This document shows positions 51,220-61,415 of a stretch of 62,593 bases of DNA, piece after piece (position 1 is the first letter of the stretch; every line of letters begins with the position of its first letter). The notes under the pieces were generated by a model. It was not told where the DNA came from, did not search any database, and was given only the letters and a program-made list of their open reading frames with translations. The translations under genes and the position numbers were made by a program. Source of the stretch: an uncultured Paraprevotella sp. (GTDB lineage Bacteria; Bacteroidota; Bacteroidia; Bacteroidales; Bacteroidaceae). The stretch lies in NCBI GenBank assembly GCA_900546665.1, contig URDY01000017.1:1-62593 (forward strand). The letters run 5' to 3'.

Positions 51220-52917
51220 TTACTTGATCCGTCTGAAACGGTACAGACGGTTGATTCTACGGTCATCACAACTCTTGTGATGTGAATTATAGACTTCCTT
51301 CAACTCATAGTCGGGGAATGCAGCCATGAAATTGTCATATTCCTGCTCGCCCATCCAGACATAACCTTCATCGGCAGGGAAACATTCGAACGGCACGATC
51401 CGGTCACCCAGATAGAAATTCACGGTAAACGGATGCATCCGGTTGTTTTCCACGATATCCGTACGGTAAGAATACAGACGGCCCTCCGGCACGATCTTAC
51501 GGATTTCCTCAGCCACGGCCTTGTCCGACTTGGCACGCAGCACTGTAGGCTGGTAAAAACCGTCAAGCACCAGATAAATCGAGAAGATCACTCCCATCAT
51601 GGCATAAAGTATGCCGTTGTCTGCCGCATTCAACTTCTGTACCTTGAAATACCATACGGTCGCAGCAGCAGGCACCAACACCAGAATGACATTCCATACA
51701 TTGAGTGGAACCTCCACCAGCGCCTGCACAAACTGACTGATACCATGAATCTCCTGCAACGGGAAAAGCTCGCTCCGCAATACGGCAAACAACACCGTCA
51801 GCACCACAGCCAGTCCGGCCATGATACTGCCGAACCAACGTACCGCATTAAGATGACGGTGACGCAGATAAATCAGATACTCGGCCAGGAAATACGCGAT
51901 AAACGGATAAACCGGCAACAGATAGACGCTGCGCTTGCTCTTGGGGATACAGTAGAACACAAAGATGATGACGATGCTCAACAAAGAATACAGACGCGCA
52001 TCATCCATCGTACGGATGGTCACGACCAGCCGGCTCCACCACATCTTGGGCGACCATGTCAGCTTGCGGTAAGTGAGACAGAAAAGCGAAATCAGCACCA
52101 GCAGGGTGTAAGGTACATAACCCGCCAGCAGCATGTAGACATTATAGTAAGCCGGATTGATGTGCGATTCATAAGTCATCTTACCCATGAAGCGCAGGAA
52201 GTTCTCCTCAATCACCAGTTCGAGGAACTTGTCACCTCCCTGCTGGTAAGCCGCATAATACCATACAAGAGGCAGAATGCACGACAGTACCGCCACCATC
52301 AGGAAAGAGAAGAACACCCGCCAGAAGTTCCAGCCTCTGAGAAGCAGGTATACGGCAGGCACCATACAGGGCAACACTATTCCCACCGGACCCTTGGTCA
52401 GTGCGGCTCCGCTCAGGCACAGCACCGCCCAGAAAGGCACACCCTTCATTCCGTGCTCTATCCACTTGTAAAGCTGATAAAGCGCAATGACCATCATGGC
52501 CGTCAGCACCATATCGACACGACAGTTTGTTCCGGCCCTGTGCACTTCGAAGTTGGTCAGTGTGATCAGAGCTGTCAGGAATGACAGTTCATGACCGCGT
52601 CTTTTCGCATAGAAGAAGTACCCCACCAGCACCATGGCCGTAAGAGCCAGCGCGGAAGGCATACGCGAAGTATATTCGTTGACCGTTCCTACGACAGTAG
52701 AAATCACTGCAATGATCCAGTGAAAGAAAGGCGGCTTGTAAGCCATGTCAATACCGTTGTTGACCGGCAATATCCAGTTGCCGTCCTTCAGCATGGTCAG
52801 TGCCACCACGGCCTCACGGGGTTCACCGCGCGTATGAAAACTCGTCTCTCCCAGAAAAAGGAAAAGTGAGATAATGCACAACAGCAACAAGGGCCAAAAA
52901 TAATTTTTCCTGTACAT
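51220..52917 (-). CDS. ArnT-like integral membrane glycosyltransferase (PMT/GT39 family)
   Basis: The start at 52917 gives 565 residues; a Met at 52938 adds seven. It has about 12 membrane helices and the family's first periplasmic loop signature GEPREAV (acidic catalytic residue) after the first helix. Other PMT-type parts are YKPPFFHWIIAVISTVVG and the helix run to residue 420, followed by a periplasmic C-terminal domain (about 460-565). It takes a sugar from undecaprenyl phosphate and puts it on lipid A or another envelope acceptor, releasing undecaprenyl phosphate outside. The gene follows popT by 44 bases and precedes gtrA. The sugar is not known. Confidence 0.9.
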   Translation of the reverse strand: MYRKNYFWPLLLLCIISLFLFLGETSFHTRGEPREAVVALTMLKDGNWILPVNNGIDMAYKPPFFHWIIAVISTVVGTVNEYTSRMPSALALTAMVLVGYFFYAKRRGHELSFLTALITLTNFEVHRAGTNCRVDMVLTAMMVIALYQLYKWIEHGMKGVPFWAVLCLSGAALTKGPVGIVLPCMVPAVYLLLRGWNFWRVFFSFLMVAVLSCILPLVWYYAAYQQGGDKFLELVIEENFLRFMGKMTYESHINPAYYNVYMLLAGYVPYTLLVLISLFCLTYRKLTWSPKMWWSRLVVTIRTMDDARLYSLLSIVIIFVFYCIPKSKRSVYLLPVYPFIAYFLAEYLIYLRHRHLNAVRWFGSIMAGLAVVLTVLFAVLRSELFPLQEIHGISQFVQALVEVPLNVWNVILVLVPAAATVWYFKVQKLNAADNGILYAMMGVIFSIYLVLDGFYQPTVLRAKSDKAVAEEIRKIVPEGRLYSYRTDIVENNRMHPFTVNFYLGDRIVPFECFPADEGYVWMGEQEYDNFMAAFPDYELKEVYNSHHKSCDDRRINRLYRFRRIK

Positions 52918-52961
52918 TAGCGTCCTTTTTTCAATCACACACCTGCATGCTCACATCCGGT

Positions 52962-53870
52962 CTACTTGGCCGCACGTGATGACATCTTCTCCAATATGTA
53001 AACCAGAGCAAAACCTACAACCATCAGAGCCACGGCTTCTCCTACCGACTCATTGGGCAGGATATTGCTCTCCACCAGCGGCTTCACTTCGCCATGACTA
53101 TCCACATAAGTCTGTACCACTTCCTTCCACGGCCATACCTTGTTGAGTGAACCCAGCATGAAACCAGTCAGCACGGCCAGCGTGATGTTACGGAAGTTCT
53201 TGAGAGCATAAGACAATACGTGTGAAAAACTCGTAATACCGAGGAAAACACCTACGGCAAAAACGCCGAGGATCACCAGATCCAGCGTATTGATCGCTTC
53301 CATGATATAGAAATACTTGCCCAGAAGCACCAGAATGAAACTGCCTGAGATACCCGGCAGGATCATGGCACAGATGGCTATCGCTCCGCAAAGGAAGATA
53401 AAAAACAGATTGGTAGGAGTCTCCGCCGGCGTAGCGACCGTAATATAATAGGCTACCAGCGCACCGAGGATAAAGCTTGTAATCGTCTTCCAGTTCCACT
53501 CCTTGATATCCTTAGAGACAAACCAGGTTGAGGCCAGCACAAGTCCGAAGAAGAACGACCACACCAACACCGGTTCATGCACGAGCAGATAAGTGATCAG
53601 TTTGGCCAGAGAAAATACACTGATACCGATGCCCAGCAGCAACGAACAAAGGAAATTGCCGTTAATGGCTTTCCAGAACGCGGCTATTTTACCGGTAAAC
53701 AACAACTTGATGGAGTGCACATTGATACTCTTGATTGAATTGATCAGTTCATCATAGATCCCAACGATAAACGCAATCGTACCGCCCGATACGCCCGGCA
53801 CCACATCTGCCGCCCCCATGGCCATACCCTTGAGAGCCAGAAACAGATAATCCTTTAATTTTCTTTCCAT
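52962..53870 (-). CDS. DUF368 protein (PopT-like undecaprenyl-phosphate translocase)
   Basis: The 302-residue integral membrane protein has the DUF368 signature early: GMAMGAADVVPGVSGGTIAF, repeated as ICAMILPGISGSFILVLLG in the second half. This shows the inverted-repeat build. About 8-9 helices follow from the hydropathy. PopT of this family brings undecaprenyl phosphate back from the outer to the inner leaflet, as known from recent work. It is the first gene of an operon with ArnT, GtrA and GtrB, all of which use the same lipid, so recycling of the carrier is a natural role. The promoter was not identified with certainty. Confidence 0.9.
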   Translation of the reverse strand: MERKLKDYLFLALKGMAMGAADVVPGVSGGTIAFIVGIYDELINSIKSINVHSIKLLFTGKIAAFWKAINGNFLCSLLLGIGISVFSLAKLITYLLVHEPVLVWSFFFGLVLASTWFVSKDIKEWNWKTITSFILGALVAYYITVATPAETPTNLFFIFLCGAIAICAMILPGISGSFILVLLGKYFYIMEAINTLDLVILGVFAVGVFLGITSFSHVLSYALKNFRNITLAVLTGFMLGSLNKVWPWKEVVQTYVDSHGEVKPLVESNILPNESVGEAVALMVVGFALVYILEKMSSRAAK

Positions 53871-53980
53871 AAACTCGCTAAAATATTGAAATGACTCATT
53901 TTACAAAGTAACATAAAAAAAGATGCATTGACAAACACAACACACCTTTTTATCGTAAACCCTTAAAGACTTTTAGTTTC

Positions 53981-54325
53981 TTACTTTACCTTGGCTACAA
54001 TGGCCTTGAAAGCTTCAGGATGATTGACTGCCAAATCGGCGAGCACCTTGCGGTTGATTTCGATACCGGCCTTGTGCAATGCACCCATCAACTGTGAGTA
54101 AGACATACCTTCCAGACGGGCAGCAGCGTTGATACGCTGGATCCACAATGCACGGAAGTTACGTTTCTTGTTACGACGGTCGCGGAACGCATAAGTCAAA
54201 CCTTTCTCCCAAGTATTCTTGGCAACGGTCCACACATTTTTACGGGCACCAAAGTAACCTCTGGTCAAACCTAAAATTTTCTTTCTTTTTGCTCTTGATG
54301 CAACGTGATTTACTGATCTTGGCAT
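53981..54325 (-). CDS. rplT: Ribosomal protein bL20
   Basis: The 114-residue protein is a complete L20: [20 protein letters not shown], the long basic helix [20 protein letters not shown] and the C-terminal domain [20 protein letters not shown]. It is an early assembly protein of the 50S subunit. It closes the thrS-infC-rpmI-rplT cluster; in many bacteria L20 also represses this operon by binding its mRNA. Confidence 0.98.
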   Translation of the reverse strand: MPRSVNHVASRAKRKKILGLTRGYFGARKNVWTVAKNTWEKGLTYAFRDRRNKKRNFRALWIQRINAAARLEGMSYSQLMGALHKAGIEINRKVLADLAVNHPEAFKAIVAKVK

Positions 54326-54430
54326 AATTTTTAATCTTTTAGAATGTTAGCGCCGTCCATTCACATGAACGATCTTGAGGCTAATGCATTCGGTTAAACT
54401 TTAATAATACTTTTTTTACCTCGCTTTTGA

Positions 54431-54628
54431 TTAACGCATGCAGAGAAGGTCGCGAACCTGCTTCATGTTCTCAGTTACCACGATATCATCGTGTACCAAG
54501 TTTCTCTTCTGCTTCTTAGTCTTCTTTGTCAAGATGTGACTGTGGAAAGCGTGGTGTCTTTTTACTTTACCTGTTCCGGTAAGAGCGAATCTTTTTTTGG
54601 CACCGGAATTAGTCTTTACTTTTGGCAT
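54431..54628 (-). CDS. rpmI: Ribosomal protein bL35
   Basis: The 65-residue protein shows the family pattern: [40 protein letters not shown] and the C-terminal MKQVRDLL. It is part of the 50S subunit. It sits between infC and rplT in the usual order. Confidence 0.98.
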   Translation of the reverse strand: MPKVKTNSGAKKRFALTGTGKVKRHHAFHSHILTKKTKKQKRNLVHDDIVVTENMKQVRDLLCMR

Positions 54629-54703
54629 TTTGTTTAATTTTAAATTAGTTATTATTAATAGTGTGGCAACGCATATACCGAGCGTTACGCACTTTTTTTC
54701 GGA

Positions 54704-55345
54704 TTAATCCTCACCTTCCACTCTCGGGCCGAGATACTCCTTGGGAGCATTGGCCTTAGGCTGTGCCTTCTCGGCTTTCTGGACAGGTGCGGCAGGACGT
54801 TCGTTGGTTTTCTTGGGCTGACCCTGCTTCTTGGGGGCAATGAAGATCGTCATTCTCTTGCCTTCCAGAACCGGCATCTGCTCCACTTTACCATATTCTT
54901 CCAGGTCGTTGGCGAAACGCAACAGAAGCACTTCTCCCTGTTCCTTGAAAAGAATACTGCGTCCCTTGAAGAACACATAGGCTTTCACCTTGTCTCCGTC
55001 TGAAAGAAACTCCTGGGCATGCTTGAGCTTGAAGTTATAGTCATGGTCGTCTGTCTGCGGTCCGAAACGGATTTCCTTCACATCGACCTTCACCTGCTTG
55101 GCTTTCATTTCCTTCTGACGTTTCTTCAGCTGATAGAGGAATTTGCTATAGTCGATCAACCGACAAACAGGAGGAACTGCGTTAGGTGATATTTCCACCA
55201 GATCTACGCCCTGGCTCTCTGCCAGCTGCACAGCTTTCTGGATAGGCATTACCGTTGATTCGATATCATCGCCCACGATTCGGACTTCACGTTCACGTAT
55301 CTGTTCATTGATACGGTACTGTTGCTTTAAATTGTCTTTCTTCAT
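54704..55345 (-). CDS. infC: Translation initiation factor IF-3
   Basis: The start at 55345 (213 residues, ATG not the rare AUU of E. coli) is preferred because IF-3 proper begins [16 protein letters not shown]; the frame is open further but not family-like. The N-domain ([17 protein letters not shown] to [18 protein letters not shown]) and C-domain ([32 protein letters not shown]) are complete. A tail of about 35 residues rich in Pro/Ala/Lys and ending [11 protein letters not shown] is longer than in E. coli. A minus-strand TAACTTTG (55419-55412) at the end of thrS could be its own promoter. Confidence 0.97.
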   Translation of the reverse strand: MKKDNLKQQYRINEQIREREVRIVGDDIESTVMPIQKAVQLAESQGVDLVEISPNAVPPVCRLIDYSKFLYQLKKRQKEMKAKQVKVDVKEIRFGPQTDDHDYNFKLKHAQEFLSDGDKVKAYVFFKGRSILFKEQGEVLLLRFANDLEEYGKVEQMPVLEGKRMTIFIAPKKQGQPKKTNERPAAPVQKAEKAQPKANAPKEYLGPRVEGED

Positions 55346-55416
55346 TAAAAGGTGTTCTCTTCTGTTTGTTGTTTTTTTAATTAACTGAGTGCATTTTTTC
55401 AAATTCGGATGCAAAG

Positions 55417-57360
55417 TTAATATTTATTTAGCATATTACGCACTTCTTCGTTGATTTTCTTTGCAAAATCTTCATATTTCATGCTTCCCTGGTCGCCTTC
55501 ACCCTGTTTTCTGACTGAAACAGTACCTTCGGCAGCCTCTTTTTCGCCTACGATCAGCATGTAAGGTATGCGCTTCATCTCGTTGTCGCGGATCTTGCGG
55601 CCGATCTTTTCGTTACGGTCATCCACGATGGCGCGCACATCCTGTTCGTCAAAATAGGCGCAAAGCTTCTTGGCATAATCGTTGAATTTCTCTGAAATCG
55701 GCAGGATAGCCACCTGATCAGGAGTCAGCCACAACGGGAAGTGTCCGGCGGTGTGTTCGATCAGCACGGCGCAGAAACGTTCCATTGAACCGAACGGTGC
55801 ACGGTGAATCATGACCGGACGGTGCTTCTGGTTGTCCTCACCGGTATATTCCAGTTTGAAACGCTCAGGCAGGTTGTAGTCTACCTGGATAGTACCAAGC
55901 TGCCAGCGGCGGCCGAGTGCATCCTTCACCATGAAGTCCAGTTTCGGACCATAGAAAGCGGCTTCTCCATATTCCACCTTGGCCTTGAGTCCTTTTTCGT
56001 TGCAGGCCTCGATGATGGCATTTTCAGCTTCAGCCCAAACTTCGTCAGAACCGATATACTTCTCGCGGTTGTTCGGGTCACGCAATGAGATCTGAGCTTC
56101 GAAATTTTCGAAATTCAATGCACCGAAAATGATCTGGATGATTTCCATTACACGGATAAACTCGTCCTTCACCTGATCCGGACGACAGAAGATATGGGCG
56201 TCATCCTGAGTGAACGAACGTACACGGGTCAGTCCGTGAAGCTCACCGCTCTGCTCGTAACGGTATACCGTACCGAACTCGGCGATACGCAAAGGCAGAT
56301 CCTTGTATGAACGCGGCTTCCAGGCGTAGATCTCACAGTGATGAGGACAGTTCATCGGTTTCAGCATGTACTCTTCATCAGCTTCCGGAGTATGGATAGG
56401 CTGGAATGAATCCTTACCGTAGTGAGCATAGTGTCCTGAAGTGACATAGAGGTTCTTTCCGCCGATATGCGGGGTCATAACTTGCTGATAACCGTAGCGT
56501 TTCTGGATTTTCTTCAAGAAATCCTCCAAGCGCAGACGGAGAGCGGTACCTTTCGGCAACCACATCGGAAGTCCCTTACCCACGCGGTCGGAGAACATGA
56601 ACAGTTCCATTTCCTTACCGATCTTTCTGTGGTCGCGTTTCTTGGCTTCTTCCAGAAGGGTCAGATACTCGTCAAGCAGTTTCTTCTTGGGGAAGGAGAT
56701 GGCATATACACGGGTCATCTGCGGACGCTTCTCGTCACCGCGCCAGTATGCAGAAGATACGGCAGTCACCTTCACGGCCTTGATCACACCGGTGTTGATG
56801 AGGTGCGGACCACGGCAAAGGTCAGTAAACGCGCCCTGCGTATATGTAGTGATATGACCGTCTTCCAGGTCTTCAATCAGTTCGTTCTTATAAGTCTGTC
56901 CTCTTTCGCCAAAGAACTTCAGGGCATCTGCCTTGGATATGTCAGCTCTTACGACAGCTTCCTTGCGCTGTACGAGCTCGAGCATTTTCTTTTCGATATT
57001 GGCGAAGTCAGCCTCACGGATCACCGTACCTTCAGGCGGCATGACGTCGTAATAGAAGCCGTTTTCGATGGCCGGACCGATACCGAACTGCATGCCCGGA
57101 TAAAGTTCCTGCATGGCTTCAGCCATCAGGTGGGCTGAAGTATGCCAGAAGGCATGCTTACCTTCTGCGTCTTCCCATTTGTACAATACTACTGATGCGT
57201 CTTCATTAATCGGACGATTCAACTCTACTGTCTCTCCGTTAACGCCGCAGGCCAGCACATCCTGTGCCAGGCGTGAAGAGATACTTTCGGCTATTTGCAA
57301 GCCCGTTACGCCGGCCTCGTATTCCCGTACTGAGCCGTCTGGAAAAGTTATCTTGATCAT
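55417..57360 (-). CDS. thrS: Threonine--tRNA ligase
   Basis: The start at 57360 (647 residues, [20 protein letters not shown]) is the family start. It has the TGS domain, the editing domain ([20 protein letters not shown] with its HxxxH), the class II catalytic core ([42 protein letters not shown]) and the anticodon domain ([20 protein letters not shown]). It attaches threonine to tRNA and clears seryl-tRNA. A minus-strand TATTTTTG (57400-57393) lies just upstream. It heads the infC-rpmI-rplT cluster. Confidence 0.98.
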   Translation of the reverse strand: MIKITFPDGSVREYEAGVTGLQIAESISSRLAQDVLACGVNGETVELNRPINEDASVVLYKWEDAEGKHAFWHTSAHLMAEAMQELYPGMQFGIGPAIENGFYYDVMPPEGTVIREADFANIEKKMLELVQRKEAVVRADISKADALKFFGERGQTYKNELIEDLEDGHITTYTQGAFTDLCRGPHLINTGVIKAVKVTAVSSAYWRGDEKRPQMTRVYAISFPKKKLLDEYLTLLEEAKKRDHRKIGKEMELFMFSDRVGKGLPMWLPKGTALRLRLEDFLKKIQKRYGYQQVMTPHIGGKNLYVTSGHYAHYGKDSFQPIHTPEADEEYMLKPMNCPHHCEIYAWKPRSYKDLPLRIAEFGTVYRYEQSGELHGLTRVRSFTQDDAHIFCRPDQVKDEFIRVMEIIQIIFGALNFENFEAQISLRDPNNREKYIGSDEVWAEAENAIIEACNEKGLKAKVEYGEAAFYGPKLDFMVKDALGRRWQLGTIQVDYNLPERFKLEYTGEDNQKHRPVMIHRAPFGSMERFCAVLIEHTAGHFPLWLTPDQVAILPISEKFNDYAKKLCAYFDEQDVRAIVDDRNEKIGRKIRDNEMKRIPYMLIVGEKEAAEGTVSVRKQGEGDQGSMKYEDFAKKINEEVRNMLNKY

Positions 57361-57453
57361 ATTGTCTATAGTAATTATCTTTTTCAAGGATGCAAAAATA
57401 GTCATTTTTCATGAACATGATACATAAATCACGAAAAAAAACATATTTATCGC

Positions 57454-59469
57454 TTATTGTTCTTTCTCCTGAGCCTCCTTGCTGTACCGCTTGATCAGAT
57501 TATAAGCCGAATACAGGCCCAGTTCACCCGCCCGGCTCAGATCCTTGATTCCGGCATCACGTTCGTTCTGCATCAGCCGGACTACCCCTCTGTTGTAGTA
57601 GGCGGCCGCAAACTGCGGATCCCGTTCGATAGCCTGGGTGTATTTCTCTACGGCCATCACATAATCGTTCATCGCGAAGTACACGTTACCCATATTATAA
57701 AGATAGATGACAAAGTCCGGATGAACGGCCATCACCCTGTCGCAGTCATCGAGTATGGTGTTGCAGACCACTCTCCTGCTGTCGGCATCCAGCCGGCCCT
57801 GTTTTTCCTTGCCGGGCACGCTCTCCAGACGGTCACCGCTCGCATCCAGTTCAAGGTTTTTCATTCTGATCTGGATTCTCAGACAGTAAGCCAGAGTCAT
57901 GGCTGAATCAAGCTGGATGGCACGGTCCACATCCTCAAGAGCCGCATCATAGTCCTGCAGGGTCCATTCCTCCAGGGCACGTGCGAAATACAGGCTCGCA
58001 TTCTCAGGACTGGCAGCCAGTTTGGTCGTATAGCGGGCCAGCGCTGCCGAATGGTCAGTCACCTGCCTGTCGGTGAGCACTTCCTCGTAATTGGCCAGTT
58101 CCAGTTTGCGGGCCAGCATGCCGCTGCGGTTCAGTTTCTCCAGTTCGGGCACATACTGCTCTCTCTGGAACTCCTGCGCCTTGGGATAATAGGTCAGCAT
58201 GTAAAGCGGTTCGGGACGGAGCATCGCCTTGCGGTTCTGTACCTTACCGCGGTAAGCGCTCTCATACTGAGGAGCTGTCGATTCCTCGTCGGCCTCCACC
58301 AGTTTGTTGTAATTTTCCATCGAACGATCGCTCTTCTTGCGGGTCTTGTGATCCTTGGCCGGCTTGTTACCGCCGTAACGGCGTTCAAGCTGGGCTTTCA
58401 GCACAACGAATTCATCCCTTTCCGCTCCGTTCGCATCCCCTATCTTACGGCGGATGGAAGCACGGTACTGGTAACCGACAATAAAGTCAGGATATTCATT
58501 GATCACTTTCGTGATATCCCTGATGGCCCCACGATAGTCACCCGTATTGTCAAGCATCAGCGCACGGTTGAACAGCGCGATCATATTGTCCGGCTCCACC
58601 TTGAGCACATAGTTGAAGTCTTCTATGGCCCGGTTGTCATCACCCACCTGTGCACGCAGAAGTCCGCGGTTGAAATGACCGATGTAGCTGGTCGAGTCAA
58701 ATTCCAGCGCCGCATCATAATCATCCATGGCTCCGCGCAGGTTCATGCGATGATAACGCACCAGCGCACGGTTGATATAGTTGTCAGCCTCACGCGGTTT
58801 CTGCTGAATGACCTTGTCGAGCGCATCCTCCGCTTCCTCATACTTTTCTTCCTTGGCATACACCATCGCCTTCATCTGCCAGGCATTGCCCTCATAAGGA
58901 TTGATTTTCAGGGCGTCATCCAGACAGGCCATGGCAGCCACCGTATCTTTCTTTTCGAAGCAGGCCTGAGCCTTGATCACATGGTTACGGGCATTTTTCG
59001 GCCAGTAGCGGATCATTGTGTTCACCGTTTCCATCGCCTTGTCGTAATCCTTGAGCTGCAGATAACACAGTGTCATGTTGTGCAGTCCGCCCTCTTCCTT
59101 GGGTTCGATCGACAGCAGCTTGCGGTAATCCGCTACGGCTCCTTCATAATTCTCCTGATTGATCCGGCACAGTCCCCTCAGCCTGTAATAGTCCGGCTGA
59201 AAAGGATTCCGCTCGATGGCTTCCGCGCAGTCGGCTTCCGCACCGGAGTAATCTTCGAGATAGAATTTGGCCAGCCCTCTGAAGAAATAAGGTTCCGCCA
59301 GATAAGGCTTGGCACTGATCACCATATTGAAACGCTGTATGGAAAGTACATAATCCTCATAATAAAGCGCATTACGCCCCATCAGCATCACCCTGTCGGT
59401 ATTGATCTGGGCCATGCTGCACAAAGGCAGAAGCAAAAGCATCAGGAACAGTACTTTCCTCATCAGCAT
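57454..59469 (-). CDS. Exported tetratricopeptide-repeat protein
   Basis: The protein has 671 residues (or 669 from the Met at 59463) with a signal peptide (LFLMLLLLPLCSMAQ). More than ten TPR units fill the rest in two groups, about 25-355 and 460-660, for example YLAEPYFFRGLAKFYLEDYS and AIERDPQFAAAYYNRGVVRL. Between them lies a basic, disordered segment (GGNKPAKDHKTRKKSDRS, about 375-395). It is probably periplasmic and binds other proteins. It begins two bases after the def stop, so it is in an operon with def and ruvX, the order common in Bacteroides. Confidence 0.9.
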   Translation of the reverse strand: MLMRKVLFLMLLLLPLCSMAQINTDRVMLMGRNALYYEDYVLSIQRFNMVISAKPYLAEPYFFRGLAKFYLEDYSGAEADCAEAIERNPFQPDYYRLRGLCRINQENYEGAVADYRKLLSIEPKEEGGLHNMTLCYLQLKDYDKAMETVNTMIRYWPKNARNHVIKAQACFEKKDTVAAMACLDDALKINPYEGNAWQMKAMVYAKEEKYEEAEDALDKVIQQKPREADNYINRALVRYHRMNLRGAMDDYDAALEFDSTSYIGHFNRGLLRAQVGDDNRAIEDFNYVLKVEPDNMIALFNRALMLDNTGDYRGAIRDITKVINEYPDFIVGYQYRASIRRKIGDANGAERDEFVVLKAQLERRYGGNKPAKDHKTRKKSDRSMENYNKLVEADEESTAPQYESAYRGKVQNRKAMLRPEPLYMLTYYPKAQEFQREQYVPELEKLNRSGMLARKLELANYEEVLTDRQVTDHSAALARYTTKLAASPENASLYFARALEEWTLQDYDAALEDVDRAIQLDSAMTLAYCLRIQIRMKNLELDASGDRLESVPGKEKQGRLDADSRRVVCNTILDDCDRVMAVHPDFVIYLYNMGNVYFAMNDYVMAVEKYTQAIERDPQFAAAYYNRGVVRLMQNERDAGIKDLSRAGELGLYSAYNLIKRYSKEAQEKEQ

Positions 59470-59471
59470 CC

Positions 59472-60029
59472 TTATTTCTTGATTTTCACCTTATATGAGC
59501 AACGGAAGTTACCTTTCAGCAGACTGTTCAGCTTGCTCTTTACCATCTGTTTGCGCAACATGGCCAGACGGTCGATGAACATTTTGCCTTCCAGATGATC
59601 GAACTCATGCTGCATGACACGGGCCAGATAGCCGTCCACCCACTCATCGTGTTCCACGAACTGCTCGTCCTGATAGCGCACGTGGATGCGTGTCGGACGT
59701 CTCACCGGCTCATGAATGCCCGGCAGGCTCAGACAGCCTTCCTCCATGGAATCAGTCTCGGTATTGTCCAGTTCGAGAATCTGCGGATTGATAAAGGTCC
59801 GGATGTAGCCCTTATACTCGGGGAAATCCTCTGACAGAAGATCCAGATTAATCACGACCAGTCTGATAGGCAAACCGATCTGCGGTGCTGCCAAGCCGAT
59901 ACCTTCTGAAGCTTCGAGGGTATCATACATGTTCTTGATAAGTTCTCCCAGTTCCGGATAGTCCGGATTGATGTCTTCAGCCACTTTTCTCAAAACCGGC
60001 TGACCGTAAGTGTAAATTGGTAATATCAT
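59472..60029 (-). CDS. def: Peptide deformylase
   Basis: The 185-residue metalloenzyme removes the formyl group from new proteins. All three motifs are there: GIGLAAPQIGLPIR (GxGxAAxQ), EEGCLSLPG (EGCLS) and QHEFDHLEGKMF (HExDH, with metal ligands Cys, His, His). The C-terminus is slightly long. It lies between ruvX and the exported TPR gene with short gaps (17 and 2 bases), so the three are co-transcribed. Confidence 0.98.
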   Translation of the reverse strand: MILPIYTYGQPVLRKVAEDINPDYPELGELIKNMYDTLEASEGIGLAAPQIGLPIRLVVINLDLLSEDFPEYKGYIRTFINPQILELDNTETDSMEEGCLSLPGIHEPVRRPTRIHVRYQDEQFVEHDEWVDGYLARVMQHEFDHLEGKMFIDRLAMLRKQMVKSKLNSLLKGNFRCSYKVKIKK

Positions 60030-60046
60030 AGTCTTATTTGATTATT

Positions 60047-60472
60047 TTATTTCATGCCCATACGTCGGAACTCCAGCCAGTCCCGCAGAATGATAGTCGC
60101 ACTGATCTCGTCCACCAGAGCCTTGTTCTGGCGGGCCTTTTTCTTCAGTCCTCCCTCCAGCATGGCCTGATGAGCCAGGACGGAAGTATAACGTTCGTCC
60201 ACATATTCCACCGGCATATCGGGCAACAGCTGTTTCAGTTTGTTGACAAAAGGCACCACGCGCCCCATGTTTTCGGAGTCCTGACCGTTGGTTTGCCGGG
60301 GCAATCCCACCAGGATTCGCTCCACCGGTTCCCGTTTCACATAGTCCTGGATATAGGCCGTCAGCTCGGCCGTCGGCACTGTTGCCAGGCCGTTGGCAAT
60401 GATCTGTAGCGTATCAGTCACTGCGAGGCCGGTTCTTTTCCGGCCATAGTCTATCGCTAATATTCTTCCCAT
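60047..60472 (-). CDS. ruvX: Holliday junction resolvase-like protein YqgF/RuvX
   Basis: The 141-residue protein has the RNase H-like fold of YqgF: RILAIDYGRKRTGLAVTD (first Asp), RILVGLPRQTNGQDSE, VEYVDERYTSVLA (Glu) and ALVDEISATIILRDWLE (Asp). It acts in the cytoplasm, probably in pre-16S rRNA 5' processing as known for YqgF. The minus-strand TAATTTTG (60488-60481) is a likely -7, but it lies so near the start that the leader would be very short. It heads the ruvX-def-TPR operon. Confidence 0.95.
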   Translation of the reverse strand: MGRILAIDYGRKRTGLAVTDTLQIIANGLATVPTAELTAYIQDYVKREPVERILVGLPRQTNGQDSENMGRVVPFVNKLKQLLPDMPVEYVDERYTSVLAHQAMLEGGLKKKARQNKALVDEISATIILRDWLEFRRMGMK

Positions 60473-60643
60473 ATAAAGCGCAAAATTAAGGAAAAACGAG
60501 GAAAATAAAGTGTAAATCCGGAATAATTATTCTTAATATTTGATTAAGAGGTCCGGTATGGAGCCAAAAGAAACGGGAAACATGATGTTTCCCGTTCCCT
60601 GATCTGTATATTTGAAATATATATTTGTCAACAAACAGATATC

Positions 60644-61129
60644 CTACTTTTTATACAGCAACCATGCGTCAGGATAAGTGTTGCGAAGCACGGTGCGTGA
60701 CTGTACGGCTGAAGCCTTGTCATCAAATGTAGATGCTACGACACGATACATCTTGTTACCGTCGTTGTAAGCGATCTGTGCGGTATAACCGGCATTGGTA
60801 AGTGTACGCTGCAAACCTTCCGCATTGGCCTTCAGGCTGAAGCTGCCGCATACAACGCTGTAAGCCTTCAATCCGGCACCTGAAACCAAAGTTACATTTT
60901 CCGTACGTACCGGCACTGAATTGACATCCGTACTCGGGGTGACAGGAGTGGTAGTCACCGGAGTTGTAGGAGTCACTTCCACAGGCGCCTGCGGCTCCTG
61001 CTCAACGGCAACGGTCTGCTGCTGGCGCGCTTTCTCATACGCCTTCTTATAAGCACTCTCTGACGACTTGCAGGATGTCATGGCAAACGCCATTCCCACG
61101 CCAAGTCCTAATACTACAAACTTTTTCAT
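60644..61129 (-). CDS. SPOR-domain lipoprotein
   Basis: The 161-residue protein has a lipoprotein signal (FAMTSC, Cys20), a Pro/Thr/Val-rich linker (about 45-75) and a C-terminal SPOR domain (85-161: YSVVCGSFSLKANAEGLQRT, AQIAYNDGNKMYRVVASTFD, SRTVLRNTYPDAWLLYKK). SPOR domains bind bare glycan strands of septal peptidoglycan, so it may take part in cell division or envelope upkeep. It is a single gene. Two TAACTTTG elements upstream on the minus strand (61263-61256 and 61353-61346) are possible promoters. Confidence 0.92.
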   Translation of the reverse strand: MKKFVVLGLGVGMAFAMTSCKSSESAYKKAYEKARQQQTVAVEQEPQAPVEVTPTTPVTTTPVTPSTDVNSVPVRTENVTLVSGAGLKAYSVVCGSFSLKANAEGLQRTLTNAGYTAQIAYNDGNKMYRVVASTFDDKASAVQSRTVLRNTYPDAWLLYKK

Positions 61130-61376
61130 ACCTTATTATAAAATGATTTAATTAAATGCTCGGTTTTTCCTTAAAAGATTTATTTCCCAGCTAAAGCCAC
61201 TGCGATTCCGTCCTGCGATAAAGACCGGCAAAACAGCTTTCGCCACAATTCACTACAAAGTTATATATTATTTGCAGATACGGAAAGCGTAATTACCCAA
61301 AAAAGGTTAAATATACAATAAAAAAAAAATTCCAAAAAAAATGCACAAAGTTAGTATCACTTATGAAAGATTTTTA

Positions 61377-61384
61377 TATCTTTG
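61377..61384 (+). promoter_or_regulatory. -7 element of the YtxH trio
   Basis: TATCTTTG, 32 bases before the preferred start of the YtxH-like gene. No exact TTTG at -33. Confidence 0.5.
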
Positions 61385-61415
61385 TAGTGAAGCAAAACTA
61401 AAAACATTGTATATC

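Noticed and set aside
51433..52584. 383-codon open frame opposite the ArnT gene
   Set aside because: His/Gln/Arg-rich shadow of a hydrophobic membrane protein read in reverse.
58051..59598. 515-codon open frame opposite the exported TPR gene
   Set aside because: Antisense to regular TPR repeats; its His/Val/Leu-rich repeats mirror them and it also crosses into def.
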